This document shows, in pieces, positions 1 to 10,169 of a stretch of DNA of 64,000 bases; position 1 is the stretch's first letter, and each line of letters opens with the position of its first letter. Made by a program: the position numbers and the translations under genes. The DNA is taken from contig CAUYUJ010003869.1 in the NCBI GenBank assembly GCA_963575745.1, positions 121,565 through 185,564 on the forward strand, written 5' to 3'. Under the pieces are notes generated by a model. The model made no database searches, had not been told where the DNA came from, and was given only the letters and a program-made list of their open reading frames with translations. This stretch comes from Prorocentrum cordatum. Its lineage: Eukaryota; Sar; Dinophyceae; Prorocentrales; Prorocentraceae.

Positions 1-515
1 TAGTGGGCAGTGAGCAGTGTTTAGTGAGTAGTGAGTATTGAGTACTGGGTGGTGCGAAGTGAGTAGCGCGTTGGGAATATTGAGTAGGAAGTAGTGAATA
101 GTGAATAGTGGGAGCGCAGTGAGTAGTGGGTAGTGAATAGTGCGTATTTGGTAGCGAGTAGGGCGTTGGGGGTAGCGAGTAGTGAGTAGTGAGTACTGTG
201 TAGGGGGTAGCGAGTAGTGGATAGTGAGTAGTGAGTTGTGGGCAGTGAGTAGTGAGTAGTGGAATGGGCGTAGTGGGTAGTGGCTTGTGAGTTGTGTTTA
301 GTGGATATTGAGTAGTGGGTAGTGAGTAGTGAGTAGTTTGTAGTGAGTAGTGAGTACTGTGTAGGGAGTAGGGAGTAGTGAGTAGTGGGTAGTGGGTAGT
401 GAATCTTGGGTAGTGAGTAGTGAATCGTGAGTAGGGAGTAGTGACAAGTGAGTAGTGACTAGCGAGTAGTGAGTTGTGGGTAGTGAGTAGTGCGTAATGA
501 GTAGTGAGTGCTGTT
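1..515. repeat. Degenerate AGTAGTG heptamer array
   Basis: The whole stretch is a decayed tandem array of a 7-base unit, AGTAGTG, often read as GTGAGTAGTGAGTA, with many substitutions and indels. No open frame of interest crosses it. The array runs off the left edge of the window, so its true length is unknown. Confidence 0.9.
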
Positions 516-580
516 TGGGGCTAGGGTTTGGGTTTGGGGTTAAGGTAGGGGGTTAGGGTAAGGGTGAGGATTAGTGTCAG
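516..580 (+). repeat. Telomere-like G-rich tract
   Basis: Short runs of TAGGGTTTGGG, GGTTAGGG and TAAGGG type follow each other directly after the heptamer array. They resemble degenerate TTTAGGG/TTAGGG telomeric repeats. Only a few units are recognisable and none repeats perfectly, so this could be an interstitial telomeric remnant or simple G-rich sequence. Confidence 0.45.
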
Positions 581-599
581 GGCTGGTCGGGGTCGGGTT

Positions 600-860
600 C
601 CGGAGACCGGGGGCGCCGTAGCGAAAGAGGGGGAGGGGGGGGGGGGTGGGTGAATTTGGCGGCCAAAGGGGGGGAGGGGGGGGGTCGGAACCTCCTCCCC
701 CCCTTTTGAAAGGGGGGGACGGGGGGGGGGTTCTCCGACGACAGACCCGACGGGGGGGTTCGCCGACGACGGATCGGCAAAGGGGGGGAAAGGAGGGGAG
801 GGGTCCCCGACGACGGATCGGGGAAGGGCGGGGGGGTCCCCCCCCCCCCCTGGGGACATC
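600..860. repeat. G-run low-complexity block with CGACGAC units
   Basis: Long G runs alternate with a short recurring unit containing CGACGACGGATCGG (about 735-825, three imperfect copies). Frames through it give only proline- or glycine-rich low-complexity peptides, so no gene is called. Confidence 0.7.
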
Positions 861-1215
861 CAGCGGCGCAGCCTCCGTAATTGTGATACTAGCAGTATTA
901 TTAATCAGAATGGACATGCCAATTCTAATATTACGAGTAGGACTACGAATGCTAACAATTTTAGTAATAATAAGAATACCAAGAATAATTCCACGAGAAA
1001 GAACCACATATGAAAAACAGCAAGAGTAACATGAATACTCACAATAACATCGGAGTAATAATAATGACAACGATCATACTAATAATTCCAATCTTCATAA
1101 TACTGCAAATAAGACAACACATAGGCAGAGAAGGAGGAGGAGGAGGATCAGGAGGGAGGGGGAGGGGCAGCAAAAGGAGGAGGAGCAGGATCAGGAGGGG
1201 GAGGGGGATGGGTGA
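861..1215. repeat. A/T-rich tract passing into GGA array
   Basis: 861-1130 is rich in AATA, ATAAT and ACAT words with no conserved reading frame. 1130-1215 is a short GGAGGA/GGGGGA array. I see nothing else in this stretch. Confidence 0.6.
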
Positions 1216-1960
1216 GGGGAATCGCCCCCGCGACTCATGCGTGAACCCCCCATACCCCCCGGCTGGATTTCTTTTCAACATTCCGCGGGGTGCCTACTCG
1301 CGGCGACCCGAAAAACCCGGGACCCCTGGCGGCGCATGGATTGTGTTTTTTTTTTGCGGGCGTATTGTCATTTGAATTTTTGAACCTTTCTGGATAGAGT
1401 GCACCTAGTACTTGAGTACAACTGGTACTACCATGTTTTAGCGCGCAGCTGCTCCTAAAGTGCACCTGGTCTTGCAGTACAACTAGTCTGACCGAGTTGC
1501 GATTGAGGTGTTTGAGGAAACAGTATAGACTCGTGACTTTGGAATACGGAAACACTATAGGATCGCCATTTGGGAGTACGGGAGCAGCGGTTAAGGAATA
1601 AGGAGACAGTATAGAATGACGATTTCGGAGATAGGACACACAGTAACGTGCAACTAATACTAGTACACTTCTTTACTACAACTACTATTAGAGTGATGCT
1701 GCATTGCATTTACAATCTGAGCTCTCGCACTTGTCTTCCTCTGGTTGCGCTGGTGGTGGGTGGGACCCCGCGCGCCAGCAACCCCGCGGCTGAGTCTTCA
1801 CTCCTCTTCCTGAATTTTAGACAGGGGTAACCCCCGTGCCCGAACCCTTCGCAAAGGATTTTTTTCCCGCGGAAGCTGAACCCCCTGGGTTCTTCTGCGC
1901 GCCCCGGGAATGCTTTCCTTCGCGGTGGCTCCCCATGGGTCCCATGTTGGAGTCGCCCGG
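1216..1960. other. Unannotated spacer
   Basis: Apparently unique sequence. Open frames here are short and show no recognisable motif or codon pattern. I see no gene, RNA or repeat that I can support. Confidence 0.5.
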
Positions 1961-2385
1961 GTGATGGAGGGGAAGGGTGAGGGGGAGGAGGAGGATGAGG
2001 AGGAGGAGCAGGAAAAGGAGGAGGAGGAGGAGGAGAAGGAGGAGGAGGAGGAGGAGGAGGGGGAGGGGGAGGAGGAGAAGGAAGAGGAGGAGGAGGAGGA
2101 AGAGGAGGAGGAGGTGGAGGAGGAGGAGGAGGAGGAGGCGGAGGAGGGAGGGTGGGCGGTGATGGAGGTGAAGGAGGAAGAGAGTTTGGGCCGAGTGTTT
2201 CAGTTACTGGCTTGGGGATGGGGTATGAACATTGGAAGGGGCGATCATCTTATGAACATTGGAGAAGTGGATAAGCAATTTGTCCACAGCTGTGCCGCGA
2301 AGCATTAGCATTGGCGAAGAAGGAGGAGGAGAAGGAGGCCGAAGAGGAGAAGGGGCGAAGGAGGAGGCTTGAGGGGGTATTGGGG
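1961..2385 (+). repeat. GAG trinucleotide arrays
   Basis: Two GAG/GGA blocks (about 1961-2160 and 2318-2375) are separated by about 150 bases of complex sequence. Open frames encode poly-Glu or Arg/Gly runs only and are treated as non-genic. Confidence 0.85.
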
Positions 2386-2390
2386 GGCAG

Positions 2391-2421
2391 GGATGATGAT
2401 GATGATGATGATGACGATGAT

Positions 2422-2488
<67 letters not shown>

Positions 2489-2716
2489 TGGTGATGATGA
2501 TGAGGATATGATGGTGTTGATGATGATGATGACGATGCTGGTGATGATGCTGCTGATGATGATGGTGGTGATGATGCTGACGATGATGAGGATGAGGATG
2601 GTGATGATGATGATGGTGATCTTGATGACGATGATGACGATAATGACGATGATGTTGGTGGTGCTGCTGCTAAGGATGATTAGGATGAGGATCATGATCA
2701 GGATCATGATGATGCA

Positions 2717-2770
<54 letters not shown>

Positions 2771-2941
2771 AACGATGGCGATGGTGATGATAATGATGAT
2801 GATAATGATGATGATGATGATGCTGATGCTGATGATGATGATGATGATGATGTTATGATGGTGATGGTGGTGGTGATGATGATGAGGGTGATGAGGAAGA
2901 GGAGGTATGTGATGGTGATGATGCTGATGATGATGACGAGT

Positions 2942-2983
<42 letters not shown>

Positions 2984-3506
2984 TTGATGATGAGGATGGT
3001 GGTGGTGATGCTGATGCTGATGCTGATGCTGATAATGATGATGATCATGATGATGATGAGTATGATGCTGCTGATTATGATGATGACGACGAGGATGATG
3101 ATGATGCTGATGATGATTATGATCCTGATGACGATGAGGATGATGATGCTGATGATGATGACGATGATGTGATGATGATTGTGGTGGTGGTGATGATGCT
3201 GCTGCTGATGATGATGATGATGATGATGTTGGTGATGATGCTGATAATGATGATAAGGATGATGAGGATTATGATGAGGAGGAGGAGGAATTGAAAGATG
3301 ATAATGATGATGAGGATCAGGATGAAGATGAGGATGAGGATGAAGATCAGGAGGAGGAAGAGGACGAGGAGGTGGAGGAGGCTGAGGATGAGGATGATGA
3401 GGATCATGAGGAGGATAAGGGTGAGGATGATAATGATGGTGGTCGTGGTGATGATGCTGATGCTGATGCTGATGATGCTGTTGTTGCTGATGCTGCTGTC
3501 GCTGCT

Positions 3507-3537
<31 letters not shown>

Positions 3538-3640
3538 ATGCTGATGCTGATTGTGGTGGTGATGATGATGCTGATTATGATGCTGATGATGCTGATGATA
3601 CTGATACTGTTACTGATACTGATGATGATTATGATGACTC
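2391..3640 (+). repeat. GAT trinucleotide array, 1.25 kb
   Basis: A long GAT (ATG/TGA) array with interspersed GAC, GCT, GGT and GAG triplets. All three frames stay open for long distances, as poly-Asp, poly-Met and similar, because the repeat contains no stop in most phases. That explains the long apparent ORFs without coding selection. Confidence 0.92.
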
Positions 3641-3960
3641 TATAGGCTTACGCCACATCCGCCGACCCCTTAATTGAGTTCAAGGTTTTGATGGTGCTCT
3701 TCTGTGTTCGGAGGGTTAACGTCGCGCAGTTGGCAGGCCTTTCAGTGCAGTGGCAAGTGCCAGAGGGAATTGCCGAATTCGGCTTTTCCCCGTGGACGCG
3801 AGCCATGTCGCGCGTGACGAGAAGAACGGCACCTTGACATGCACGGCATGCAAATGATACCAGTAGGGCGCCCGTGCCATGGCCCGTAGAAGAAGGAGCA
3901 GCGGGGGTGCGAGCGAGAGGGAGGACGAAGCCGATGAAAAGAGAAACGCAGAGAAGGTGA
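3641..3960. other. Unannotated spacer
   Basis: About 320 bases of non-repetitive sequence between arrays. Frames extending from it run into the GAG array and are low complexity. No gene supported. Confidence 0.5.
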
Positions 3961-4145
3961 AAGCGGAGGAGGAGGAGGAGGAGGAGGAGGAGGAGGAGCA
4001 GAGGGAAAATGGGGGAGAGGCGGAAGGGGAGTCAAAGAAGAGGAAGGAGGAGGAGGAGGAGGAGGAGGAGGAGGAGGAGGAGGAGACGGAGGAGGAGGAG
4101 GAGCAGGAGGAGGAGGAGGAGGAGGAGGAGGAGGAGGAGGAGGAG
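3961..4145 (+). repeat. GAG array
   Basis: Nearly pure GAG/GGA array with occasional CAG and ACG interruptions. It encodes only Glu- or Arg-rich runs. Confidence 0.88.
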
Positions 4146-4149
4146 TCAC

Positions 4150-4440
4150 GATTTGGTCTTGAGGCGTCACGGGGGCGTGTTGGAGGTAGTGTATGGGCGT
4201 CTTGGGGTTTGTCTGGGAGCCTGTTGGGGGCCTTTGGGGCCTCGCTTGGAGTTCCCTGGGACCCTCTTGGGAGGTCTTGCAGCAGGATAAGGGAATCTCG
4301 GAACCAAAGGACCAACAAGTTGCCCTCCTGGCTCCCTCGGGGTACCGTCTGGAGGCCCTCGTGGGCCGTTTTGGACGCTTTTTGGGCTGTCTTTGGGCCC
4401 TCTTGGGCCTCTCTCGGCAGTTGCCGAGGCCGTCCTGGGA
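4150..4440 (+). repeat. CTTGGG-rich imperfect repeat, block 1
   Basis: Words such as TCTTGGGG, GGCCCTCTTGGG and GGGGCCT recur every 20-30 bases. Similar blocks lie at 5440-5700 and 21980-22300, each next to a GAG array, so this is a dispersed low-complexity family. Open frames give repetitive Gly/Leu/Ser/Trp peptides and are not regarded as genes. Confidence 0.65.
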
Positions 4441-4534
4441 GGATATGGATATGGATATGGATATGGATATGGATATAAATATATAAATACACCTATCCAC
4501 ATCCATATCCATATCCAGATCCATACCCATATCC
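4441..4534. repeat. Hexamer foldback, GGATAT array against ATATCC array
   Basis: A run of about six GGATAT units (4441-4475) is followed by an AT-rich spacer and then an ATATCC run in the opposite sense (about 4495-4534). The two arms are reverse complements and could form one long hairpin. Confidence 0.85.
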
Positions 4535-5439
4535 TTCAGCGCCTTCAGCAACGCCGCGGCTAGCAATAACGCCAGCACGAACGATGGGGCATGGGCCTAC
4601 CTATGCCTTCACCGAGGGGCTGGTCGTGATTCTCGTGTACTCGATGTTCTGAAGGTTTCCTGAGCGCGTGTGGATAGTTTCCCTCCCTCTCTCGGTTCCT
4701 CCTCCTCCGCCTCCTCCTCCTCCTCCCATTTCGGGGCGCCCGCCCGCTCAGATGTTTCTGCCCCTCCTTTCCGCGGGGGTGGACGCCTCTAGTGGCCTCG
4801 GTGCGCCGCGGAAGATTTACTCACACCCATTGATTTTAGTTCCCCTTTGTCTTCGACTGCCATTGCCAGTACTGCTCGAGTTTGGTAGCCCGCCAGTGGA
4901 GCCAATGGCTGTGACCTGGCGTCCTTTCCACTTTCTTATCCTGTCTCTTCTCCACCTTCTCCCCCGTCCCGCGCTTTATGCGACACGCCGGCGTCCACCC
5001 AGCAACGGTGCTGCCAGGTGTTGATTGCTTCGGCTGGTTGCCCATTCGTTTTCTTAGTTTCTCCTCTTTCCCCTTCGCTGCCTCTCCTGCCTCCTTGCTG
5101 CGGCCCGATGTTAGCTCTTTCTTCATATGAGTTTCGTGTTGACCTTGTAGGGTAATCCACAGGTGTCGCCGCAGCATTTCTCTAACCTGATAGCCGCCGC
5201 CTCGCGCCTTCTCGTGGCCTCCTCCGCCGTTCGGCTTCTGGCATGGGCCAGCTGCCGCGGGAAGCGTGTAGATCGCTCACCGTCCGTGTTCCAGGGAACC
5301 CGCGAGCCACCAGAAAACTCCTAAGGGGCAAACAACAAATCCTGGGAGGATATGGGAGGTTTCATGGCCCGTGTCGGACGTCGCGAAGCCGCAAGATGCC
5401 AACATAGTAAACATGAAAGTTTTACGGAGGGAATGTGAC
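4535..5439. other. Unannotated spacer
   Basis: Mostly complex sequence with a short CCT-rich run near 4690-4730. Open frames on both strands (for example 4668-5024 + and 4836-5177 -) overlap one another and show no domain I recognise. No gene called. Confidence 0.45.
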
Positions 5440-5700
5440 GATTTCTGCTTTTTGGGGCTCGCTTGGGACGCCTCTTGGGGGCCTCTTGGGTCGTCTTGGG
5501 GGCTTCGGAGGCTGTCTGGAAGCCATCGTGGGCGTCTTGGAAGGATATTTCGGCGACTCGTCGCCATGTTGGACGGTTAGGGAGGCGTTTTCGTGCCCTC
5601 TTGGCTCGTATTGGGGCCCTTTGTTCCCCCGTGACGCGTTCGGCGGTGGGTCGTACTGGGCGTGGGTGGGGGGGTCGAATTGCCGGTTTGGGGTCCCACA
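5440..5700 (+). repeat. CTTGGG-rich imperfect repeat, block 2
   Basis: Second occurrence of the CTTGGGG/GGCCTCTTGGG family, again directly upstream of a GAG array, as at 4150 and 21980. Confidence 0.6.
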
Positions 5701-5769
5701 GAGGGGGCTTTTTATGGAGGGGAAGGATCTCACACGCTTAGAGACCCACAAGGAGTCGGCGGATAATGC

Positions 5770-6310
5770 TGCTGTTGAGGGTGAGGATCAGGATGAGGAA
5801 GACGAGGAGGAGAAGGAGGAGGAGGAGGAGTGGGATCAGTATAAGGATGATGAGGATGAGGACGAGGATGAGGATGAGGAAGGTAATGAGGAGGAGGAGG
5901 GGGATTTTATTATGCTGCTGCAGGAGGAGGAGGAGGAGGAGGAGGAGGAAGAGGAGGAGGAGGAGGAGGAGGAGGAGGAGGAGGAGTTGGAGGAGGAGGA
6001 GGAGGAGGAGGAGGAGTTGGAGGAGGAGGAGGAGGATGGATAAGGTGCGTGTCCCCCAGACGTCAGCTAGGCCCGAGAGTTCTGAGGGGAAACAGGAGCA
6101 GCAGTGGAAGGATGATTATGAGGAGGATGAGGAGGAACACCATCGAAGAGAAGGAGGAGGAGGAGAAGGAGGAGGAAGAACAAGAAGAAGAAAAAGAAGA
6201 AGAAAAAGAAGAAGAAGAAGAAGAAGAAGAGCAGGAACAGGAGCAGGAGCAGGAGCAAGAGGAGGAGGAGGAGGAGGAGGAGGTGGAGGAGGAGAAGGAG
6301 GAGGACGACG
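5770..6310 (+). repeat. GAG and GAA arrays
   Basis: GAG/GGA arrays at about 5785-6040 and 6115-6310. The second contains a GAAGAAAAAG sub-block. Only Glu- and Arg-rich frames result. Confidence 0.85.
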
Positions 6311-6445
6311 ACAACGACGACGAAGACGCGCAGGGTCGGAGGAACAGAAGCAGAAGGAGCCGGAGCAGCAGCCAGGGGGACTCCGCCCTTGGTCCCCGCC
6401 GCAGGACGCTTCTTGGAGCTGGCCGGCGCCGTGAGCCCGAGGAGG

Positions 6446-6594
6446 AAAAGGTACCTATACCGCTACCCGTTGCCTCGTTTTCATCTTTTTGGGCCTCTGG
6501 GGTCGCCCTTGTCACCACCGCTGGGTTCCCCTCGAAATTCTGGCCAGAGCGCACCTCGGGACAGGTCCGGGGCGCAGCGGTAACGGTACCTTCT
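6446..6594 (+). mobile_element. MITE-like element, GGTACC family, copy 1
   Basis: About 149 bases bounded by inverted ends. The left end reads AAGGTACCTATACCGCTACC and the right end is its approximate reverse complement, ending GGTAACGGTACCTT. The interior (CCTCGTTTTC, then CTCGAAATTCTGG) matches the copy at 28887-29032 along its length. It has no coding capacity. I infer a small non-autonomous DNA element; the partner transposase is not in the window and no clear target duplication was found. Confidence 0.6.
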
Positions 6595-6599
6595 GGTTT

Positions 6600-6892
6600 C
6601 CCCAGTGAGCCGGGCGCACGCCATGCCCCTCTGCGGAGGGCGCACGCCGCGCGGAGGGCACACGCCGCCCGCACTCGGAGGGCGACCCCGCCCTCAGAGG
6701 GAGGACGCCAAGCGTCGGGCCGTACGGGATGCGGGAGTGCGAAATCTCCTGCTGCTCCTCCTCCTCCTCCTGTTCCTTATCCGCCTCCTCCCTCCTCCTC
6801 CCCCTCGTCCTCGTCCTCGTCGTCGTCGTCGTCCTCCTCCTCCTTCGCCTCCTCGTCCTCCTCCTTGTTCTCCTCCTCTTCCTCCCAGCCGT
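6600..6892. repeat. GC-rich short tandem repeat and CTC array
   Basis: 6634-6690 holds about three copies of a 16-20 base unit with GGAGGGC and CACGCCG. 6740-6892 is a CTC/TCC/TCG pyrimidine array. Confidence 0.7.
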
Positions 6893-6904
6893 TCTGGCCC
6901 AGGT

Positions 6905-7450
6905 CTGTTGGTCTGTTGGGGCGCTGAGCTTGCAAGCGCGTACTTCAGAGCGGCTCGTGCTCGCGGGCCAAACTGTGAACAACGCTCGTTCCAACTGCAG
7001 TTTCCTGCGGATGGGGCCCCCGCCCGACGTGCTGGCGCCAAGACGGCCCTGTGGGGGTGCACGTGCGGCTGCTGGGACAGCTGGGCGTCGAGGATCAAGT
7101 GCCGAGGCTGCGGGGCAGGCGCGCCGACCCGCGCGGTCAACGCCGCGAAGGCCGCCGCAGCTGTCCTCGTCCCTGCTGGTGGGAACCCGCGCGCGCCACG
7201 CGGAGCACGGGCCAAAGGGCACCACGCACGCCACTCACAGCTCGTGCAGAACACCGACATCATCGCCGACATCGTGTGCCCACGGGGCCGACACCCATGG
7301 TGCAGGCCCGTGAAACACCAGCAGGAGACGTGTCGGAGGAGACAGCAGGACACCGCCCAGGCCCACCAGCCTAGTCCAGCTCCCGGGACACCCCGGCCAG
7401 ATCTCCTGAGATTTCCACGTCGTGCCTCTAGCTTCGCGTCAGCAGTGAAC
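6905..7450 (+). pseudogene. Zinc-finger-bearing retroelement protein fragment
   Basis: The plus-strand frame here holds a RanBP2-like zinc ribbon at 7052-7111: Trp, then Cys-x-Cys, 11 residues, then Cys-x2-Cys-Gly. The same arrangement opens ORF1 of the LINE at 40266. The fragment is followed by a basic, Ala-rich tail. It lies just upstream of the protease and dUTPase relics at 7570-8530 and may be the Gag/ORF1 end of that element, or a separate LINE ORF1 fragment. The upstream part of the frame is low complexity from the CTC array and is probably not original. Confidence 0.4.
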
Positions 7451-7569
7451 GCGCCAGTAATTACCCAACGACGCCCACCTGGACTCGCATGCCTCCGAAT
7501 AGGCCTACGTCATATGGACCTACGCTCCCGTGGTGGTCGACTTCGTCAGGTACAGGCTCGAGCTCGCGC

Positions 7570-8106
7570 GACGACTCGCGGTGTTACCTGGTGAGCGCTT
7601 CACTTTCGGGGGTCGGGCGGTTAGGCGTCATCGTCGACACCGTCGACACCAGCGCCTGGACCAACCTCTGGGGCATGCGATTCGCCCAGAGTTTGGCCTG
7701 GCGAGCCATGCAGGCGAAACTCCAACCCTCAGAAAAGAAGTTGTCAACTCCACTGTGCGTGGCAGGAGTGGGCAACGGGTCACAGGTGGCGAATTGGGGA
7801 ATTCACTGCCCCATCGCCACAACATCACGCGATGGTGTGACTACCCAGCGCAGCATGCGCGCTCTGGCCGTTGAGGACGCAGGCGACATTCTCCCTGCTC
7901 TGTTAGGTCTGCGACTCACGCAGTCCAACACCAGGTTGGTGGAGACAGACGTTAACCACAAACGCCCCATCTTCCCGGGGCCGGCGGCTACGAGGCAACT
8001 GGGGTCCAAGTACGATCGACTTGGAGTCAGCGCCGAGTGGTCACTAGTGCATTCCCGTCGACGCTTTCGGCAAACTCCAGCCGCGTTCCGGGGGCCTGCC
8101 GCCTAA
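7570..8106 (+). pseudogene. Retropepsin-like aspartic protease relic
   Basis: This frame matches, block by block, the protease of the Copia element at 53169-54026. It has a hydrophobic strand ending in VD with a D-T-S-A-W core in place of D-T/S-G-A, followed by N-L and W. A downstream GVGNGSQ block lies about 40 residues later, and an ILPALLGL block about 35 residues after that. The order and spacing are those of dinoflagellate Copia-type proteases, which cut Gag-Pol. The catalytic triplet is altered and the start is not obvious, so I treat it as decayed. It is followed after about 60 bases by a dUTPase, giving the order protease-dUTPase. Confidence 0.6.
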
Positions 8107-8125
8107 GCAACTCACGCTGCCAGCG

Positions 8126-8530
8126 GTGGGCAACGACAGCCAGGATCACCGCGACGCCGATGGACGAGAAATGAACAAGATAACGGTCCAACTTCTCAGT
8201 CCGAATGCGAGAGCGCTTGCACGTAGCACCACTGGCTTGGCCGGGTACGACCTGCGCGCCAGCTCCGTCGCCACTGTCCCAACATATGGTGGGGAACTGG
8301 CACCCGCCGGCATAGCCGCGCTAGCGCCTTTGGGCACATGCATGCGTGCTGCCCCACGCCCAGGTCTCGCTCTCAAAGACATCGACATCGCAGGCGGCAC
8401 GGATCCAAATGGGCCACCACGTCGCCCAGCTCATCCTGGAACGGTGCACCGACGATGCCGAGATCGTGGTCGCCCCCAGCGTACCCCCATCGTCTCATGG
8501 AACAGGTGGTTCTGGACATACCGACCTCAG
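8126..8530 (+). pseudogene. dUTPase relic, frameshifted and lacking motif III
   Basis: A trimeric-type dUTPase (dUTP to dUMP plus pyrophosphate) is split over two frames. The first frame carries motif I (AGYDLRAS) and a motif II variant (PRPGLA, usually PRSGLA). The second frame, from about 8400, carries motif IV (HHVAQLILER) and a glycine-rich motif V variant (HGTGGSGHTD, usually RGxGGFGSTG). The stretch that should hold motif III, with the catalytic Asp and the GVIDxDYRG pattern, is missing between them, so an internal deletion has occurred and the enzyme should be inactive. It sits directly downstream of a retropepsin, as dUTPases do in some retroelements. Confidence 0.75.
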
Positions 8531-8999
8531 CCGCGACGCCATCCCGAGCGATGCGGCCAGTCCGACTTCCACGGGTCAGATCGGCACCTCTGGTGCCGAT
8601 TGCCTTGGGGGGGCGGCACGCTTGGAAATTGCCTGGCCGGCCCGCCAGGCTGGCCCTGCCGACTCGCTCTGGCAGAAATGGGCAGCCGGGCCAGGACGTC
8701 CCGCCTGGGTCTTAGCTCGGGGAAGGGACACATCACAGGTGCTTGTGGACCACGGCTTCGACGTCGTCCGACCTGCCGATTTCGAGGGCGCCGTCAGATC
8801 GCTGGCCGATCGATTTTTCCCCAGCGCAAATTGCAGCGCGCTGTGGATCACGTGCGACACGAGCAGGGATGAGGTTCACAGCATCCTCAATTTCCCGCCC
8901 GACTGGTGCGCCAGGGTCCAGGACGCCAGCGCCAGGACCGCGATACTCGGCCGGCGCGTGCCCTCGGTGGAGACGCCCAGACGTGACGCCGATGACTGA
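8531..8999 (+). pseudogene. Unknown domain fused downstream of the dUTPase relic
   Basis: The frame holding dUTPase motifs IV-V continues to a TGA at 8997-8999. It encodes about 155 further residues with a Trp-rich start (SLWQKWAAGPGRPAW) and a segment GFDVVRPADF about 25 residues before ALWITCDTS. The latter faintly resembles the region around the catalytic motif of the methyltransferase-like domains at 54651 and 55804, but no PPC is present. I do not recognise it with confidence; it is probably part of the same retroelement. Confidence 0.35.
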
Positions 9000-9189
9000 C
9001 ATGCACATGCAGGCGCTGCATGCAATCAGTTGCGCAGATGCGGCGCCCTGCTGGAGAGGCCCACCGACGACTTGACGACCGCGCTCCGACCTGAGTTCTC
9101 AAACCTGACGTGCTTCGAGGTCACGCGACTCGCGCCCTGCTGCGGCTGCGCTTCAACCCCCCTCCTCCCTCCTCCCTGCGTTTCACCCA

Positions 9190-9463
9190 CCCAGTACAGC
9201 GCTTCGTGGCCCCATAGGGAGCTCCACCGAAGGCCCCAGTGCCACCCAGTACAGCGTTTCGTGGCCCCATAGGGAGCCCCACCGAAGCCACCAGTGGGAC
9301 CGCCCGCATGCGTCCCACACGCCCAATTTGGCATTTTCACCCGCCCAGTACAGCGCTTCGTGGCCCCATAGGGAGCTCCACCGACGGCCCCAGTGCTACC
9401 GCCCGCATGCGTTCCCCCCACCCAGTGCAGCGCTTCGTGTTCCCATAGGGAGCATCACCGAAG
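9190..9463 (+). repeat. Four interspersed copies of a 43-bp unit
   Basis: Copies start at 9190, 9245, 9344 and 9421. Each begins CCCAGTACAGCGCTTCGTGG and continues with CCCATAGGGAGC and a CCACCGA element. Spacers between copies differ in length, but two share a CGCCCGCATGCGT block. The repeat-to-repeat spacing is irregular. Confidence 0.88.
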
Positions 9464-10110
9464 AAGATATTCACAATTGCGGTACCCACAACTGCATATG
9501 ATCGGGTCCTTCGCCTGGAGAATTAAGGAACAGCCCTGCCATCCTTCTAGCGAGGTAAGGCATGCAACAAGGTAGCCGTCATAGAGCCCAACAAGATATT
9601 GAGCGCGAGCGCTCCTTTTTGAAACGAGCCGCCCCCTTGCCGTGCAATGGGCGCACAAGTTGGCACGTCTGGCCATTCCGCTCGAGGAAGCCCCACGCGA
9701 GAGCCCCAGCTTGCAAAAGGAGCCGCCCTCCACGCGTGCAGCCGTTGCACGTGCTCCATATTCTGCGAGTTCCATGTGGGAGCCCTCCATTTGGACGTGG
9801 GGCCGCCCTCCGTCCTTGAAGCCAGTTGGAGCATGGCGAGACGAGCGTGTTCGGTGCCACGGCGAGAGCCCCATTTACGGCAACGGCTGGCCGTTGCTGC
9901 AATTATGAAAGCTGAGTGTGCACGGCGCTACGGCGAGAGCCCCATTTTGAAAAACGTGCCGCTCTCCGCCCTCGTAGGCGTTGCAGAATTTGGGACGAAG
10001 GCGCCGCGGCGCGGTGCGGGTGATGGGAGTTTCAGGCGAAGCACCTGGGCCGGCATACGGGCACGTCCAGTCGGCGCGGCTTAGCGAAGTTGCTTGCCAG
10101 GAAGGGGGTG
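9464..10110. repeat. Degenerate GAGAGCCCC-containing repeats
   Basis: Blocks with GGCGAGAGCCCCATTT and GAGCCGCCC recur near 9600-9640, 9695-9735, 9780-9800, 9860-9880 and 9930-9960. They point to old tandem amplification of a unit of roughly 60-80 bases. Overlapping frames on both strands show no domain. No gene called. Confidence 0.45.
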
Positions 10111-10111
10111 G

Positions 10112-10168
10112 TGGAGTAGGACGAGGGGGAGGGGGAGGGGGAGGGGGGGAGAGGGGGAGGGGGAGGGG
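10112..10168 (+). repeat. G-rich purine run
   Basis: Repeated GAGGGGGAGGGG words form a short G-rich run just before the dispersed repeat at 10170. Confidence 0.8.
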
Positions 10169-10169
10169 C

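Noticed and set aside
516-580. A true chromosome end
   Set aside because: Repeats are few, irregular and flanked on both sides by other sequence inside the window.
2391-3640. Long acidic, Met-rich or Ile-rich open frames in GAT arrays (also at 24215-26875, 33811-34615, 39312-39900)
   Set aside because: The GAT triplet has no stop in most phases, so all frames stay open by composition. There is no complexity or codon bias to support proteins.
4150-4440. Gly/Leu/Ser/Trp-rich proteins from CTTGGG blocks (also at 5440-5700 and 21980-22300)
   Set aside because: Both strands give equally long repetitive frames, and the blocks recur as dispersed repeats.
6905-7450. Calling the zinc-ribbon fragment an intact ORF1
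   Set aside because: The frame upstream is translated CTC array and the downstream part has no coiled coil; only the ribbon is supported.
9190-9463. Regularly repeated 43-base units resembling a CRISPR array
   Set aside because: Only four imperfect copies with unequal spacers that share blocks, no cas genes, and a eukaryotic context.
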